A stretch of DNA of 64,000 bases, taken from positions 60,282 to 124,281 of the forward strand of contig NZ_CAFK01000198.1 of NCBI RefSeq assembly GCF_000239815.1, written 5' to 3'. The translations under genes were made by a program, and so were the position numbers. Origin of the DNA: Bradyrhizobium sp. STM 3843. Its GTDB lineage: Bacteria; Pseudomonadota; Alphaproteobacteria; Rhizobiales; Xanthobacteraceae. A model generated the notes under the pieces. The model searched no databases and had not been told where the DNA came from. It saw only the letters and a list, made by a program, of their open reading frames with translations. Below are positions 8,403 through 17,205 of the stretch, piece by piece (the first letter of the stretch is position 1; every line of letters starts with the position of its first letter).

Positions 8403-9176
8403 ATGACGGGCCTTCAGGCGCAGTTGGACAAGATCCGCTCAGATGCGGCAGAGTGCCTCATGTTGGGCCGTCTCGCTCCCGATGGGAAACGCGACGTGTT
8501 CATCCGCGTGGGGGAGCACCTGAACGCTCTCGCCTTGGAGCTCGAGAAAACCAGAGCAACGACCGCCAAGATTGCGACCGATGCCACCCCGCAAGCAGAG
8601 CCGGCAGATCCTGTTGCTCAGTCCCCGCAAGCAGACCCGGCAGATCCCGTTGCTGCGCCGAACGGGGCCGCGCGGGGGCGCCAAATCATAGCGTGGCTGT
8701 TGGTCATCCTTTTTGGCGCCCTCGCAGCTGGCTGGTTCCTGTGGGCCAACAAGTCGCCCGGGAGCGACCGGCCACCAGTGACCTCAGTCAGCTCGCAGCC
8801 AAAGCCCGAGCCGGCGCCAGCGGCACAGGAAAATGCAGGACACGCCATCCGTTCCTCAGGAGAAGACGGCGGAAGAGACGTATTGAGGGAACAGGTTGAC
8901 GCACTTGCGGCACGTTTAGATCGCCTCGAAAAAGACCTGGAGGGTCTCAAGGTCGCCCATAACGAATCCGCAGAACCGTCCAAAAAGGACGTCACTTCCC
9001 AATCAGACGACCAGACTACCGCCGCGACCAAACCCGCTGGTTCAGAGCAGAAGGCGTCCAAGCAAACCGAGAGCGTCCCGCTCATCGGCCCGCCCGGTTG
9101 CATGCAATTCCGCTCGTACGATCCGGCGTCTGGGACCTACACGGCTCTCAACGGTCGACGACGACCCTGTCGTTAG
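8403..9176 (+). CDS. Single-pass membrane protein with BA14K-like C-terminal motif
   Basis: A 257-residue protein. Residues 1-55 form an amphipathic helical head. Residues 60-85 hold a duplicated PQA(E/D)PADPVA unit. A membrane helix lies near 95-115 (IIAWLLVILFGALAAGWFLW), followed by a Pro/Glu-rich linker and a heptad-like coiled coil (LREQVDALAARLDRLEKDLEGL). The C-terminus reads C..FRSYDPASGTY, then GRRRPC, which closely matches the motif of BA14K lectin-like proteins of Brucella and rhizobia. Inference: an inner-membrane-anchored periplasmic protein presenting a BA14K-like tip. It stands alone in a gene-poor stretch. Confidence 0.65.
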   Translation: MTGLQAQLDKIRSDAAECLMLGRLAPDGKRDVFIRVGEHLNALALELEKTRATTAKIATDATPQAEPADPVAQSPQADPADPVAAPNGAARGRQIIAWLLVILFGALAAGWFLWANKSPGSDRPPVTSVSSQPKPEPAPAAQENAGHAIRSSGEDGGRDVLREQVDALAARLDRLEKDLEGLKVAHNESAEPSKKDVTSQSDDQTTAATKPAGSEQKASKQTESVPLIGPPGCMQFRSYDPASGTYTALNGRRRPCR

Positions 9177-9689
9177 CGGAGGGGGGCCCAAGCCTCGCAG
9201 GATCTCTGGGATTTATCAGTAGGCCCGTGCGCAAAGACGTCGACTATTTGTCGGCTGTCGAGCGGCAACTCGGGCGGCCGTATCGGACCCAACCCCCGGG
9301 GAGCTGGTCCGTGCTCCCGGGGATCATTCCCCTCGAAAGGCTCACGAGTAATAACGCAGCAGCGATGATGGCCATAGCCATACGTGATAGTGCCGCGGAC
9401 GAGGCGACCGCCGAGTCCGTGCTCCAGGCTGTTTGTCGATGAGTGATGTCACGCGCTCTTCCCGACGCGCAATCTATTGAATTGCTGGCGCACCACAGCC
9501 GATGAAGATGGGCAACTCGGATGATGGTGGCCCGTGAATAGCAACGTGTCTTCGGTTAGCCTATTCGGGGGACAGCGGTGTCATGGCCGGCGCGCTCAGT
9601 GCGGACCGCCGCTCCTGGCCCGTGCACCGCCCTCGCTGTATGGTGCCCTGGACGCCACGTTCTCTCGAAATCTTGGTCAAGGAAATGAG
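9177..9689. other. Intergenic region without a supported gene
   Basis: 513 bases. A plus-strand frame ending at 9442 has a plausible helical C-terminus (ending AESVLQAVCR) but its N-terminus lies inside the previous gene in another frame. I see no ribosome site or family signature, so it is not called. Confidence 0.4.
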
Positions 9690-10238
9690 ATGCGACTGAC
9701 AATTGCGGCTCACGACGATGCCGACAGCATCGTTGATCTCGTCAATCAGGCCTATCGCGGCGCCTCGTCCGGTGGATGGACGACGGAAGCCGGTCTGATT
9801 GAGGGGCCTCGCGTCAACCGAGCCGTTGTCGCTGAGATGATCGAAAATGGACAGGCGACGGTCCTGCTCGCGCGAGATCAGGCCCCTAAACAGATCCAAG
9901 GATGCGTCGCGGTTCGCCCAATGGAAGACCACCAATGGTACCTGTCGATGCTGGCGGTCGGTCCGGCCTTTCAGACCGGCGGCCTCGGCAAATCGATCAT
10001 GACGGCCGCCGAAGCGTTCCTGGCTGAACGCGGCGCACGTTCCGTCAAGATTTCCGTCATCGACGTCCGGGACAGCCTGATCGCCTGGTATGAACGACGA
10101 GGCTATGAACGAACCGGAGACATCGAGCCTTTCCCTTACGATGACCCGAGTGTCGGCGTGCCGCTGCGAGATGACCTCACCCTGATTACGCTCCGCAAAT
10201 CATTGCGAACGTCGGACCCTGCGGAAACGAGACAGTGA
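9690..10238 (+). CDS. GNAT family N-acetyltransferase
   Basis: A 182-residue protein starting at ATG 9690 (MRLTIAAHDDADSIVDLVN), with AAGGA upstream; the frame is open further upstream but without family-like sequence. The GNAT core is present: WYLSMLAVGPAFQTGGLGKSIM contains strand beta4 and the acetyl-CoA pyrophosphate loop (QTGGLG), followed by KISVIDVRDSLIAWYERRGYE. The substrate is unknown. It lies beside the tRNA-Arg gene and is not in an evident operon. Confidence 0.85.
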   Translation: MRLTIAAHDDADSIVDLVNQAYRGASSGGWTTEAGLIEGPRVNRAVVAEMIENGQATVLLARDQAPKQIQGCVAVRPMEDHQWYLSMLAVGPAFQTGGLGKSIMTAAEAFLAERGARSVKISVIDVRDSLIAWYERRGYERTGDIEPFPYDDPSVGVPLRDDLTLITLRKSLRTSDPAETRQ

Positions 10239-10312
10239 AATGCGGGAAACCCGATCCGGAGCTCAGGGGCCGGGCTTTGAGCGAAGGCACGGCATGCATC
10301 GGGACGGAAATA

Positions 10313-10389
10313 TGGCGCACCCGACACGATTCGAACGTGTGACCTTTGCCTTCGGAGGGCAACGCTCTATCCAGCTGAGCTACGGGTGC
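10313..10389 (-). tRNA. tRNA-Arg (anticodon CCG)
   Basis: On the minus strand the sequence folds into a complete cloverleaf. Acceptor GCACCCG pairs with CGGGTGC. The D-arm has AGCTCAGCTGGATAGAGC, and the anticodon stem TTGCC/GGCAA encloses loop CTCCGAA. The T-arm is ACACG-TTCGAAT-CGTGT, followed by discriminator G and an encoded CCA. Anticodon CCG reads CGG, a common arginine codon in this GC-rich genome. Total length is 77 bases. Confidence 0.97.
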
Positions 10390-10570
10390 AGCAGCCGTCC
10401 CTTTAGCTGATTGGCGCGAGATCGGCAACGGGCTTGGCGGGCGGCCTGACCAGCCGGGTTTGCCCCAAAGGGCGCGCTGGATATCGGTCCGCGCGGGTTG
10501 TTCCGTCGCTCCGGGCCTGCCTCCGGCGGGCGCGGGCTAGCTCCGGCGGCAGCGGCAGACCGCTTGTCCG

Positions 10571-10975
10571 TTACGCCGGCACGATGGTCTTGCCGATCGG
10601 CCACAGTGCGATGCCGGCAAGCTTCAGATGGGCCCATGCGAACGGGATGCCGATGATGGTGATCGCCAGCACCACCGCGGTGATCAGATGGCCCAGCGCC
10701 AGCCACCAGCCCGCCAGCACGAACCAGATGATGTTGCCGATCAGTCCCAGAGGACCGGTGCCGACGTCTTCCTCACCGGTCAATTCGCTGCGCCGCACGG
10801 CGCGGGAGCCGAACGGCAGCAGAGTATAGATCGCAATGTTGAAGGCGGCACGGGCCCAGGGCAGGCCGATGATGGTGATCGCCATCACCACGGCCGCGAT
10901 CAGCCAGCCGAACGCCATATAGGCGCCACCGCACAGGATCCACAGGAGGTTCAGGAGAAGGGACATGGGCTGCAT
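10571..10975 (-). CDS. yccF: YccF domain-containing inner-membrane protein
   Basis: A 134-residue membrane protein made of two similar halves. Each has a hydrophobic helix followed by a signature loop: IGLPWARAAFNIAIYTLLPFG in the first half and IGIPFAWAHLKLAGIALWPIG in the second. This duplication is the hallmark of YccF. A second in-frame start (MSLLLNLLW) lies three residues in. The function of YccF is unknown beyond being a conserved membrane protein. Confidence 0.92.
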   Translation of the reverse strand: MQPMSLLLNLLWILCGGAYMAFGWLIAAVVMAITIIGLPWARAAFNIAIYTLLPFGSRAVRRSELTGEEDVGTGPLGLIGNIIWFVLAGWWLALGHLITAVVLAITIIGIPFAWAHLKLAGIALWPIGKTIVPA

Positions 10976-11117
10976 GGATCACCTGACTGATGGGGCGCAC
11001 TGACCTGAACGGGCGCCCGCATTATAGCCCGGCGCAGGGCCTGAGCCTAGGCGGCAACCGGCCGCCGCGATCGTCGCGGGATTCGCGCAGATGCCGGAAT
11101 GCGGGGCCGGCGGGGTC

Positions 11118-14100
11118 TCAGCCCACCGCCCTGATGTCGTCCTGCGGTTCGAACAGCTTGCGGAGCTCGGCCGACGGCCTGGGCGCGCTGAACAGAAAGC
11201 CCTGCATCTCGGTGCAGCCGAGCTGGCGCAACAGCGCCTGCTGCTGGCCGGTCTCCACGCCCTCGGCGGTCGTCGTCATGTTGCTGGCCGCGGCGATACC
11301 GACCACAGCCTGCACGATGGCCGAGGAGCCGCCGACACCAAGATCGTTGACGAAGCAGCGGTCGATCTTGATCTTGTCGAACGGGAACCGCTTCAGATAG
11401 CTCAGCGATGAATAGCCGGTGCCGAAATCGTCGAGCGCAATGCGCACGCCGATCGCGCGCAACTGATGCAGGATTTCAAGCGCGGTTTCGTCGTCGCGGA
11501 TCAGCACGGCCTCGGTGATCTCGATCTCGAGCCGATGGGCCGCGAGTCCCGAGGCCGCGAGCGCGCCGGTGACGCGCAGCGCGAGGCTCTGCGATTTCAG
11601 CTGCACGGGCGAGACGTTGACGGCGATGCGGATATCGGAGGGCCAGCTGGCGGCCTCCGCACACGCGGTGCGCAGCACCCAGTCGCCGATTTCGTCGATC
11701 AGCCCGGTATCCTCGGCGAGCGGGATGAAGTCGAGCGGGGAAACCATGCCGCGCTGCGGATGACGCCAGCGCAGCAGCGCCTCGCAGCCGGTCATCCTGT
11801 TGTCGCTGAGGTCGACCAATGGCTGATAGTGCAGTTCGAACTGGTTTTCGGCGAGCGCCCGGCGCAGGTCCTGCTCCAGCTGCAATTTGGCACGCGCGCT
11901 TTCGTCCATGGCCGGCTCGAAGAACCGGAAGGTGCGCCGTCCGTCGGCCTTGGCCGCGTACATCGCGAGATCCGCATTCTTGGTCAGTTGATCGCGGTCG
12001 GTGCCGTCACGTGGCGCGAGCGCAATGCCGATGCTGGCATCGGTCGACAGCTGATGGCCAAGGCAGTGCGCCGGCCGTCGGACGGCCTCGTAGATCCGCC
12101 TGACCACGTCCAGGACATCGTCGCGGTCCTCGATCGTGGTCAGCAGCACCGCGAATTCGTCGCCGCCGAGCCGCGCTACTAGGTCGCCGGAAGCGACACA
12201 GCTCGTGATCCGTTCGGCAACCGTCTTCAAGAGCTCGTCGCCGACGTGATGGCCAAGCGAGTCGTTGATGCCCTTGAATTCGTCGATATCGATATAGAGC
12301 AGCGCGAACGGCTCGCCGCGCCGGGCCTGCTCGAGCTCCTGCTCGATCCGCTCCTGGAACAGGACGCGGTTCGGCAGGTCGGTCAGCGCGTCGAAATGCG
12401 CCAGATGTGCGATGGTCTCGTCGGCCTGGCGGCGCTCGGTGACGTCCTCGACCACATGGATCAGGTAGCGCGGTGCGTTCGCCGCGTCGCGGATCGCGAT
12501 GCGGCGCGAGGTGACGTAGCGCAGACCTAATGCCAGGCTTTGCGTGGGATGTTCATCGATGAACAGGCCATCCGGGCGCGCGAGCGCGCGATCGTCGTCG
12601 ATCGTCACCTGTTCCGCCGCCGTTTCGGGAAACAGGTCGAACACCGTCTTGCCGATGATGCCGTCGCGCGTGCGCAGGAAATGCTGCTCGGCGACGCGAT
12701 TGATCAGCACATAACGGCGATCGCGAACGTCCTTCACCGTGATCTGCGACGGGATGTGGTCGATGATCTCGCGCAGGAAGGCGTGATTGCGGTCGCGCTC
12801 CTGCTCCAGCCGGCGGTGCTCGCTGATGTCCTCGATGGTGGTGACCCATCCGCCGCGCGCCAAGGGCTTGTCGATCACGTGATAGAAGCGGCCGTCGGTT
12901 GTTTCCAGCACGGTCTGAGCCGTACTGCCGCCGCCGATGTTTTGCATGACCTGGGGGCAGAATTGATCGACGTCGAGCTTCAACAGGCCGCGTTGCGTGG
13001 CGAGCTCAACCAGCGCGCGGAACTCAATGCCGAGCGGCAGATCGGTCTCAGACATGTTCAGCAGATCGAGGAGACGCTGGTTATGCATCACCAGCCGTGC
13101 CTCTGCGTCCCACAGGACGAGACCCTGGGTCATGTTGTTGAGCGCGGTATCGACGCGCTGCTTCTCCCGCTCCAGCCGGCGCTTGGCCTCGCCGTTGTGC
13201 CGGCCGATCTGACGGATGATCAGCGCGAACATCGCCGCAATCACGCAGGCGGTCAGTGCCGCAGCGGCGGCCAGCAGCACGGCCTGCGAGCGCCAATCCG
13301 CCAGCACGTCGACGACGGGTCTGGTCGCGATCATGACAAGCGGCAGCCCGGCGATCCGCGCACCGGCGCCGAGCCGTTCGATATTGTCGATCGGGCTGAT
13401 CATCTGTGTCGTATGCCGGCCATGCTCGAGCACGGGCGCGAGCAATTGCGAGTCGGGGATTTTGCGTCCCACCACGCCGTCGACGTGGGGATGGCGGACC
13501 AGTAGCGTGCCGTCGTCGTGCAGCAGGGTGATCGCCGCGCCACGGCCGAGCGCCATCGACTGCAGGTAGCTCTCGTAGGTCTCAGGATCGATGCGGCGGG
13601 ATACGAGGCCGAGGAAAACGCCATCCGCGCCGTTGAGCCGATGCGCCACCAGCACGCTCCAGCGCCCGGTCACATAGCTCCGCAGCGCCTCGATCACGAC
13701 CTGATCGGGCGGCGGATTGGTCTTGAGCGTCTTGAAATAGTTGCGCTCCGACAGGTTGACCGACGGCAACGGTGCCGGGCCTGACCAGTTGATGATGTTG
13801 CCATCGGCGTCGACCACGGTCAGATCGCCCATATAGGACAGCCCGTTCCCCTCGGACTGCAGCAGCTCGCGGATCGCGCTGCCCGACATCCGGGCGCGGA
13901 ATGCCTCGGGCGTGGCGATGTCGGACGGGTGCATGCGGCGGATGACGTCGCGCACCACGGTCTCGGCATCCTTGAACTGCTGGTCGAAATGCCGCGTCAG
14001 CAGCAGCACGGTGTTTTCGAGCTCGCGCGCGCCATTGTCCAACGCGCGGGCGCGGAAGCCGTTGGCCATCATGATGGTGCCGATCATGATGGCGCCGATC

Positions 14101-14210
14101 AGCAGGCAGCCGCAGATGATCAGCCAGAGCACCGGGTCTCGCTGACGCGGCAGGTCGCTGGAATCCGAGGGGGCCGCGATGGGCCCGGACAGGTCGAGGC
14201 CGGGAGGCAT
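11118..14210 (-). CDS. Membrane sensor GGDEF-EAL protein (dCache-PAS-PAS-GGDEF-EAL)
   Basis: About 1030 residues from ATG 14210; a TTG at 14249 would add 13 residues. Two membrane helices flank a periplasmic dCache-like domain of about 260 residues containing a YFKTL motif. Two PAS-like regions follow, then GGDEF with an intact active site (ARLGGDEFAVLL) but no RxxD inhibitory site five residues before it (ASGD instead). The EAL domain has CEALLRW, an Asn in IAVNVSP, DDFGTGYSSL and TAEGVET. Both cyclase and phosphodiesterase sites look complete, so net activity cannot be predicted. It likely responds to an extracytoplasmic small molecule. Confidence 0.92.
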   Translation of the reverse strand: MPPGLDLSGPIAAPSDSSDLPRQRDPVLWLIICGCLLIGAIMIGTIMMANGFRARALDNGARELENTVLLLTRHFDQQFKDAETVVRDVIRRMHPSDIATPEAFRARMSGSAIRELLQSEGNGLSYMGDLTVVDADGNIINWSGPAPLPSVNLSERNYFKTLKTNPPPDQVVIEALRSYVTGRWSVLVAHRLNGADGVFLGLVSRRIDPETYESYLQSMALGRGAAITLLHDDGTLLVRHPHVDGVVGRKIPDSQLLAPVLEHGRHTTQMISPIDNIERLGAGARIAGLPLVMIATRPVVDVLADWRSQAVLLAAAAALTACVIAAMFALIIRQIGRHNGEAKRRLEREKQRVDTALNNMTQGLVLWDAEARLVMHNQRLLDLLNMSETDLPLGIEFRALVELATQRGLLKLDVDQFCPQVMQNIGGGSTAQTVLETTDGRFYHVIDKPLARGGWVTTIEDISEHRRLEQERDRNHAFLREIIDHIPSQITVKDVRDRRYVLINRVAEQHFLRTRDGIIGKTVFDLFPETAAEQVTIDDDRALARPDGLFIDEHPTQSLALGLRYVTSRRIAIRDAANAPRYLIHVVEDVTERRQADETIAHLAHFDALTDLPNRVLFQERIEQELEQARRGEPFALLYIDIDEFKGINDSLGHHVGDELLKTVAERITSCVASGDLVARLGGDEFAVLLTTIEDRDDVLDVVRRIYEAVRRPAHCLGHQLSTDASIGIALAPRDGTDRDQLTKNADLAMYAAKADGRRTFRFFEPAMDESARAKLQLEQDLRRALAENQFELHYQPLVDLSDNRMTGCEALLRWRHPQRGMVSPLDFIPLAEDTGLIDEIGDWVLRTACAEAASWPSDIRIAVNVSPVQLKSQSLALRVTGALAASGLAAHRLEIEITEAVLIRDDETALEILHQLRAIGVRIALDDFGTGYSSLSYLKRFPFDKIKIDRCFVNDLGVGGSSAIVQAVVGIAAASNMTTTAEGVETGQQQALLRQLGCTEMQGFLFSAPRPSAELRKLFEPQDDIRAVG

Positions 14211-14402
14211 GCAGATTGATGTCCGCGCTTTTCTCTTCCGCTTGCCCAATAAATACGCGGGACAGATGGCGCGAAGGTTAGGAAAGGCGGTTACCCAGCT
14301 GTTAAGCGTGGTGCAGAAAAAGGGAGCGCGGTTCCATCGGCCGGATATTGTTCCTGCACCGGAAAAGCCAGGAGGAGTGCGAGGTGCGTCGCCGCCGATC
14401 GG

Positions 14403-15479
14403 CTAACGGCCGCTTGCTGGGCGCGGCTTGTTGCGCAGGCGGCCGACCACGCCGGTCGGGAAGAAATAGACGCTGGCGATGAACAACAGGCCAAGCCACA
14501 GCAGCCAGCGGTCGGGATGCAGCAGGCCCGGCAACAGCGGCACCCCGGCCTCCGCCGCGGCGGCCGACGCCGCGCCCATCAACGCTTGCAGATAGTTCTC
14601 TGCGAGGAGAAAGATCGCAGCGCCGATGATGGCGCCATAGATCGTGCCCATGCCGCCGATCACGACCATCAGGAGAATGTCGAGCATGATCGAGAAGCTG
14701 AGCGAGGTGTCTGGCCCGGCATAGCGCAGCCACAGCGCGTTCAGCATGCCGGCGAGTGCTGCGATGACAGCCGCAATGCAGTTGGCATAGGTGAGATGGA
14801 AAACGGTGCGGTAGCCCAGCGCCTCGGCGCGAAAGCGGTTCTCGCGGATCGCCTGCAGCACGCGGCCGAACGGCGAATTGACCACGCGCAAGAGGGCCAG
14901 GATCATCAGCGCGCTAGCCGCGAAGACGATGTAATAGGTAAGGATCCGGCCGTTGATGGCGATCCCGAACCAGTCCTTCGGAACGAACACCGTGCCGGGG
15001 CGCAACAGCTCGGGCAGTTGGAAGCTACGGCCGTCCTCGCCGCCGGTGAGCCACGACAGCTGCGAGGCCAGCACCAGGAAGGCAGAGGCGACCGCGAGCG
15101 TGATCATGGCGAAGAAGATCGCCTCGACCCGCAGCGAGAACAGGCCAATCGCGAGCGCCAGCAGCAGTGCGAGCGGCAGGCCGGCTGCGACGCCGGCAGC
15201 AACCGCCGCCCAGTTCGGCCCGAGCGCATAGAGCGCGATCGCGATCGCATAGGAGCCGATGCCGTAGAACATCGTATGCGCGAACGACACCGAGCCGGTA
15301 TAGCCGAGCAGGAGGTCGTAGGAGGCGACCAGGGCTGCGAAGATGCAGATCTTTGCCGCCACATTCATCGCCTTGGCGCCCGGAAAAATGAAGGGCGTCG
15401 CCAGCAGCGCCAGCATGATGATGACGAGCAGGGCGGACAGCACGCGGCTGCGCGGCGGATCGCCGGAAAGGATCATCAT
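14403..15479 (-). CDS. livM: Branched-chain amino-acid-type ABC transporter permease LivM
   Basis: A 358-residue permease starting at ATG 15479, which overlaps the livH stop (ATGA). The open frame continues upstream through livH in another frame, but that part is a shadow. It contains eight to ten membrane helices, LLGYTGSVSFAHTMFYGIGSYA near the N-terminus, and the EAA-like loop around RVLQAIRENRFRAEALGY that contacts the ATPases. Last gene of the operon livG-livF-livH-livM. The transported ligand is inferred from family only; these systems also carry other amino acids, amides and aromatic acids. Confidence 0.93.
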   Translation of the reverse strand: MMILSGDPPRSRVLSALLVIIMLALLATPFIFPGAKAMNVAAKICIFAALVASYDLLLGYTGSVSFAHTMFYGIGSYAIAIALYALGPNWAAVAAGVAAGLPLALLLALAIGLFSLRVEAIFFAMITLAVASAFLVLASQLSWLTGGEDGRSFQLPELLRPGTVFVPKDWFGIAINGRILTYYIVFAASALMILALLRVVNSPFGRVLQAIRENRFRAEALGYRTVFHLTYANCIAAVIAALAGMLNALWLRYAGPDTSLSFSIMLDILLMVVIGGMGTIYGAIIGAAIFLLAENYLQALMGAASAAAAEAGVPLLPGLLHPDRWLLWLGLLFIASVYFFPTGVVGRLRNKPRPASGR

Positions 15480-16486
15480 CGGCTGGTCACCGCATAGAGG
15501 CCGCGCGGCCGCCACATCAGGACGGAGACCATCAGCAGGATGTTGGAGACGAGTGCAAGCTTCGGCACCAGGAAGCCGCCGTAATTGGCGACCATGGCGA
15601 CCAGGATCGCGCCGATGAAGCAGCCGGTAATCGAGCCGAGCCCGCCGATGATCACGACGATGAACACCAGCACGGTGAGCTCGTCGCCGATCGAGGCGTG
15701 GACCTGCTCGCGATAAAGTCCCCACATCACGCCGCCGAGACCGGCCAGCGCCGAGCCGGTCATGAAGACGCCGAGGAACAGGCGGCGGATGCGATAGCCC
15801 AGCGATTCCACCATCTCGCGGTTCTCGACGCCGGCGCGGATCAAAAGCCCGATCTTGGTGCGGTTGAGCACCAGCTCGATCGCGACGAAGATCACTAGCC
15901 CGACCAGCATCGCCAGCAGGCGATATTTGGCGATGGCGATGTCGCCGATGATGAAGGAGCCGCGCAGGCTCGCCGGCAGCGGCATCGGAATGATCTGCGG
16001 CCCGAACAGCGCGTACAGCGTCTGCTCGGCGACGATCAGCCCGCCTGTCGTCATCAGGATCTGCTTCAGATGCTGGCCATAGACCGGCAGCACCAGCACG
16101 CGCTCGACCACAAGTCCGAGCGCGGCGGTCACCGCCATTGCCAGCAACGCGGCCGGCACCAGCACGACGAGGTTGGTCAGCAGCGAGTCGGCCTGGGCAA
16201 AGCTTGCGAGCGGCAGCAGCACCAGCGTCGCGATGTAGGCACCGACCGCGATGAAGGCGCCGTGGCCGAAATTGAGCACGTCCATCAGGCCGAATACGAG
16301 CGTGAGGCCGGAGGCCATGATGAAGATCATCATGCCCATCGCGAGACTCGCGACCGTCAAGGTCGCCCAGGAGCTGACCGAGCCGATCAGGGGGATCATC
16401 ACCAGCGCGAGCGCGATCGGCAGCAGCACGGGCGCGATGTCCCGCTTCGGTTTCGGTAAAGTGTCGGTTGCAGCGATCTCGGTCAT
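15476..16486 (-). CDS. livH: Branched-chain amino-acid-type ABC transporter permease LivH
   Basis: A 336-residue membrane protein with the LivH signature GLTLVFGLMDVLNFGHGAFIAVGAY and the coupling loop GLLIRAGVENREMVESLGY. The N-terminus has a short cytoplasmic lead (residues 1-18) before the first helix, slightly longer than in classic LivH. Its start overlaps the livF stop and its stop overlaps the livM start, both by four bases, indicating translational coupling. It forms the membrane channel with LivM. Confidence 0.94.
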   Translation of the reverse strand: MTEIAATDTLPKPKRDIAPVLLPIALALVMIPLIGSVSSWATLTVASLAMGMMIFIMASGLTLVFGLMDVLNFGHGAFIAVGAYIATLVLLPLASFAQADSLLTNLVVLVPAALLAMAVTAALGLVVERVLVLPVYGQHLKQILMTTGGLIVAEQTLYALFGPQIIPMPLPASLRGSFIIGDIAIAKYRLLAMLVGLVIFVAIELVLNRTKIGLLIRAGVENREMVESLGYRIRRLFLGVFMTGSALAGLGGVMWGLYREQVHASIGDELTVLVFIVVIIGGLGSITGCFIGAILVAMVANYGGFLVPKLALVSNILLMVSVLMWRPRGLYAVTSR

Positions 16487-17205
16487 TGATGCGCCTCCAG
16501 GCTGAGGCCGAGGAGATGTTCCTGCAGCGGCACGTCGGCGGCAAGCGCCGCCATCTCGCCGCGATGCACGATGGTGCCGTTATCCATCACCAGCACCTGG
16601 TCGCCGAGCTCGCGCGCGGCATGGAAATTCTGCTCGACCAGGAGAATGGTGGCGCCGCGGCGCTTGATCTCCTTCAGGCATTCGATCAATGCCATGACGA
16701 TGGCAGGCGCCAGACCCTTGGTCGGCTCGTCGATCAGCAGCAGCTTGCGCGGCTCGACGATGGCGCGGGCGATCGAGAGCATCTGCTTCTGTCCGCCGGA
16801 GAGCGAGCCCGCGCGCGACAGCCAGAATTTCTTCAGCGCCGGGAAGAAGCCGAAGATCCAGGCCAGCTGGGCATCGTCGAGCGGACCGTTGCTTGCGGCA
16901 AGAATCAGGTTCTCCTTGACCGTCAGGTCGGAGAACACGGCCATGCTCTCCGGTACGTAGCCGACGCCGGCGCGCGCGATGTCGGGGGTGGCAAGCTGCT
17001 CGATGCGTGCGCCGGCCAGCGTGATGGTGCCGCTCCGCGCCTGCCACAGGCCCATGATGGTGCGGAGTGTGGTGGTCTTGCCGGCGCCGTTGCGTCCGAG
17101 CAGCATCGTGGTCTGCCCTTCAGGAATGTCGAACGCGACGCCCTGCAGGATATGATAGCGGCCGACATAGGTGTGGACGCCGGAGAGGGTGAGGAGCGCG
17201 CTCAT
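16483..17205 (-). CDS. livF: Branched-chain amino-acid-type ABC transporter ATPase LivF
   Basis: A 240-residue ABC ATPase. Walker A is LLGRNGAGKTT, the Q-loop region includes YVPESMAVFSDLTV, the signature is SLSGGQKQM, Walker B is LLLIDEPTKGL, and the switch region is LLVEQN. The LivF/AmiF subfamily hallmark GYVPE is present. It pairs with LivG to power import through LivHM. Both ends overlap neighbouring genes by four bases. Confidence 0.95.
   Translation of the reverse strand: MSALLTLSGVHTYVGRYHILQGVAFDIPEGQTTMLLGRNGAGKTTTLRTIMGLWQARSGTITLAGARIEQLATPDIARAGVGYVPESMAVFSDLTVKENLILAASNGPLDDAQLAWIFGFFPALKKFWLSRAGSLSGGQKQMLSIARAIVEPRKLLLIDEPTKGLAPAIVMALIECLKEIKRRGATILLVEQNFHAARELGDQVLVMDNGTIVHRGEMAALAADVPLQEHLLGLSLEAHQ

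Noticed and set aside
9098..9442. 114-codon plus-strand frame overlapping the BA14K-tailed gene
   Set aside because: Starts inside another gene in a different frame and lacks a ribosome site; only its C-terminus looks protein-like.
10186..10428. Minus-strand 80-codon frame over the tRNA-Arg gene (contains APVAQLDRALPSEGKG)
   Set aside because: This is the well-known shadow of a tRNA gene translated in one frame; the RNA gene explains the conservation.
14403..16544. A single 713-codon minus-strand frame covering livH and livM
   Set aside because: Its first half is livH read out of frame (Arg/Ala-rich). Only the part from ATG 15479 is a real gene (livM).
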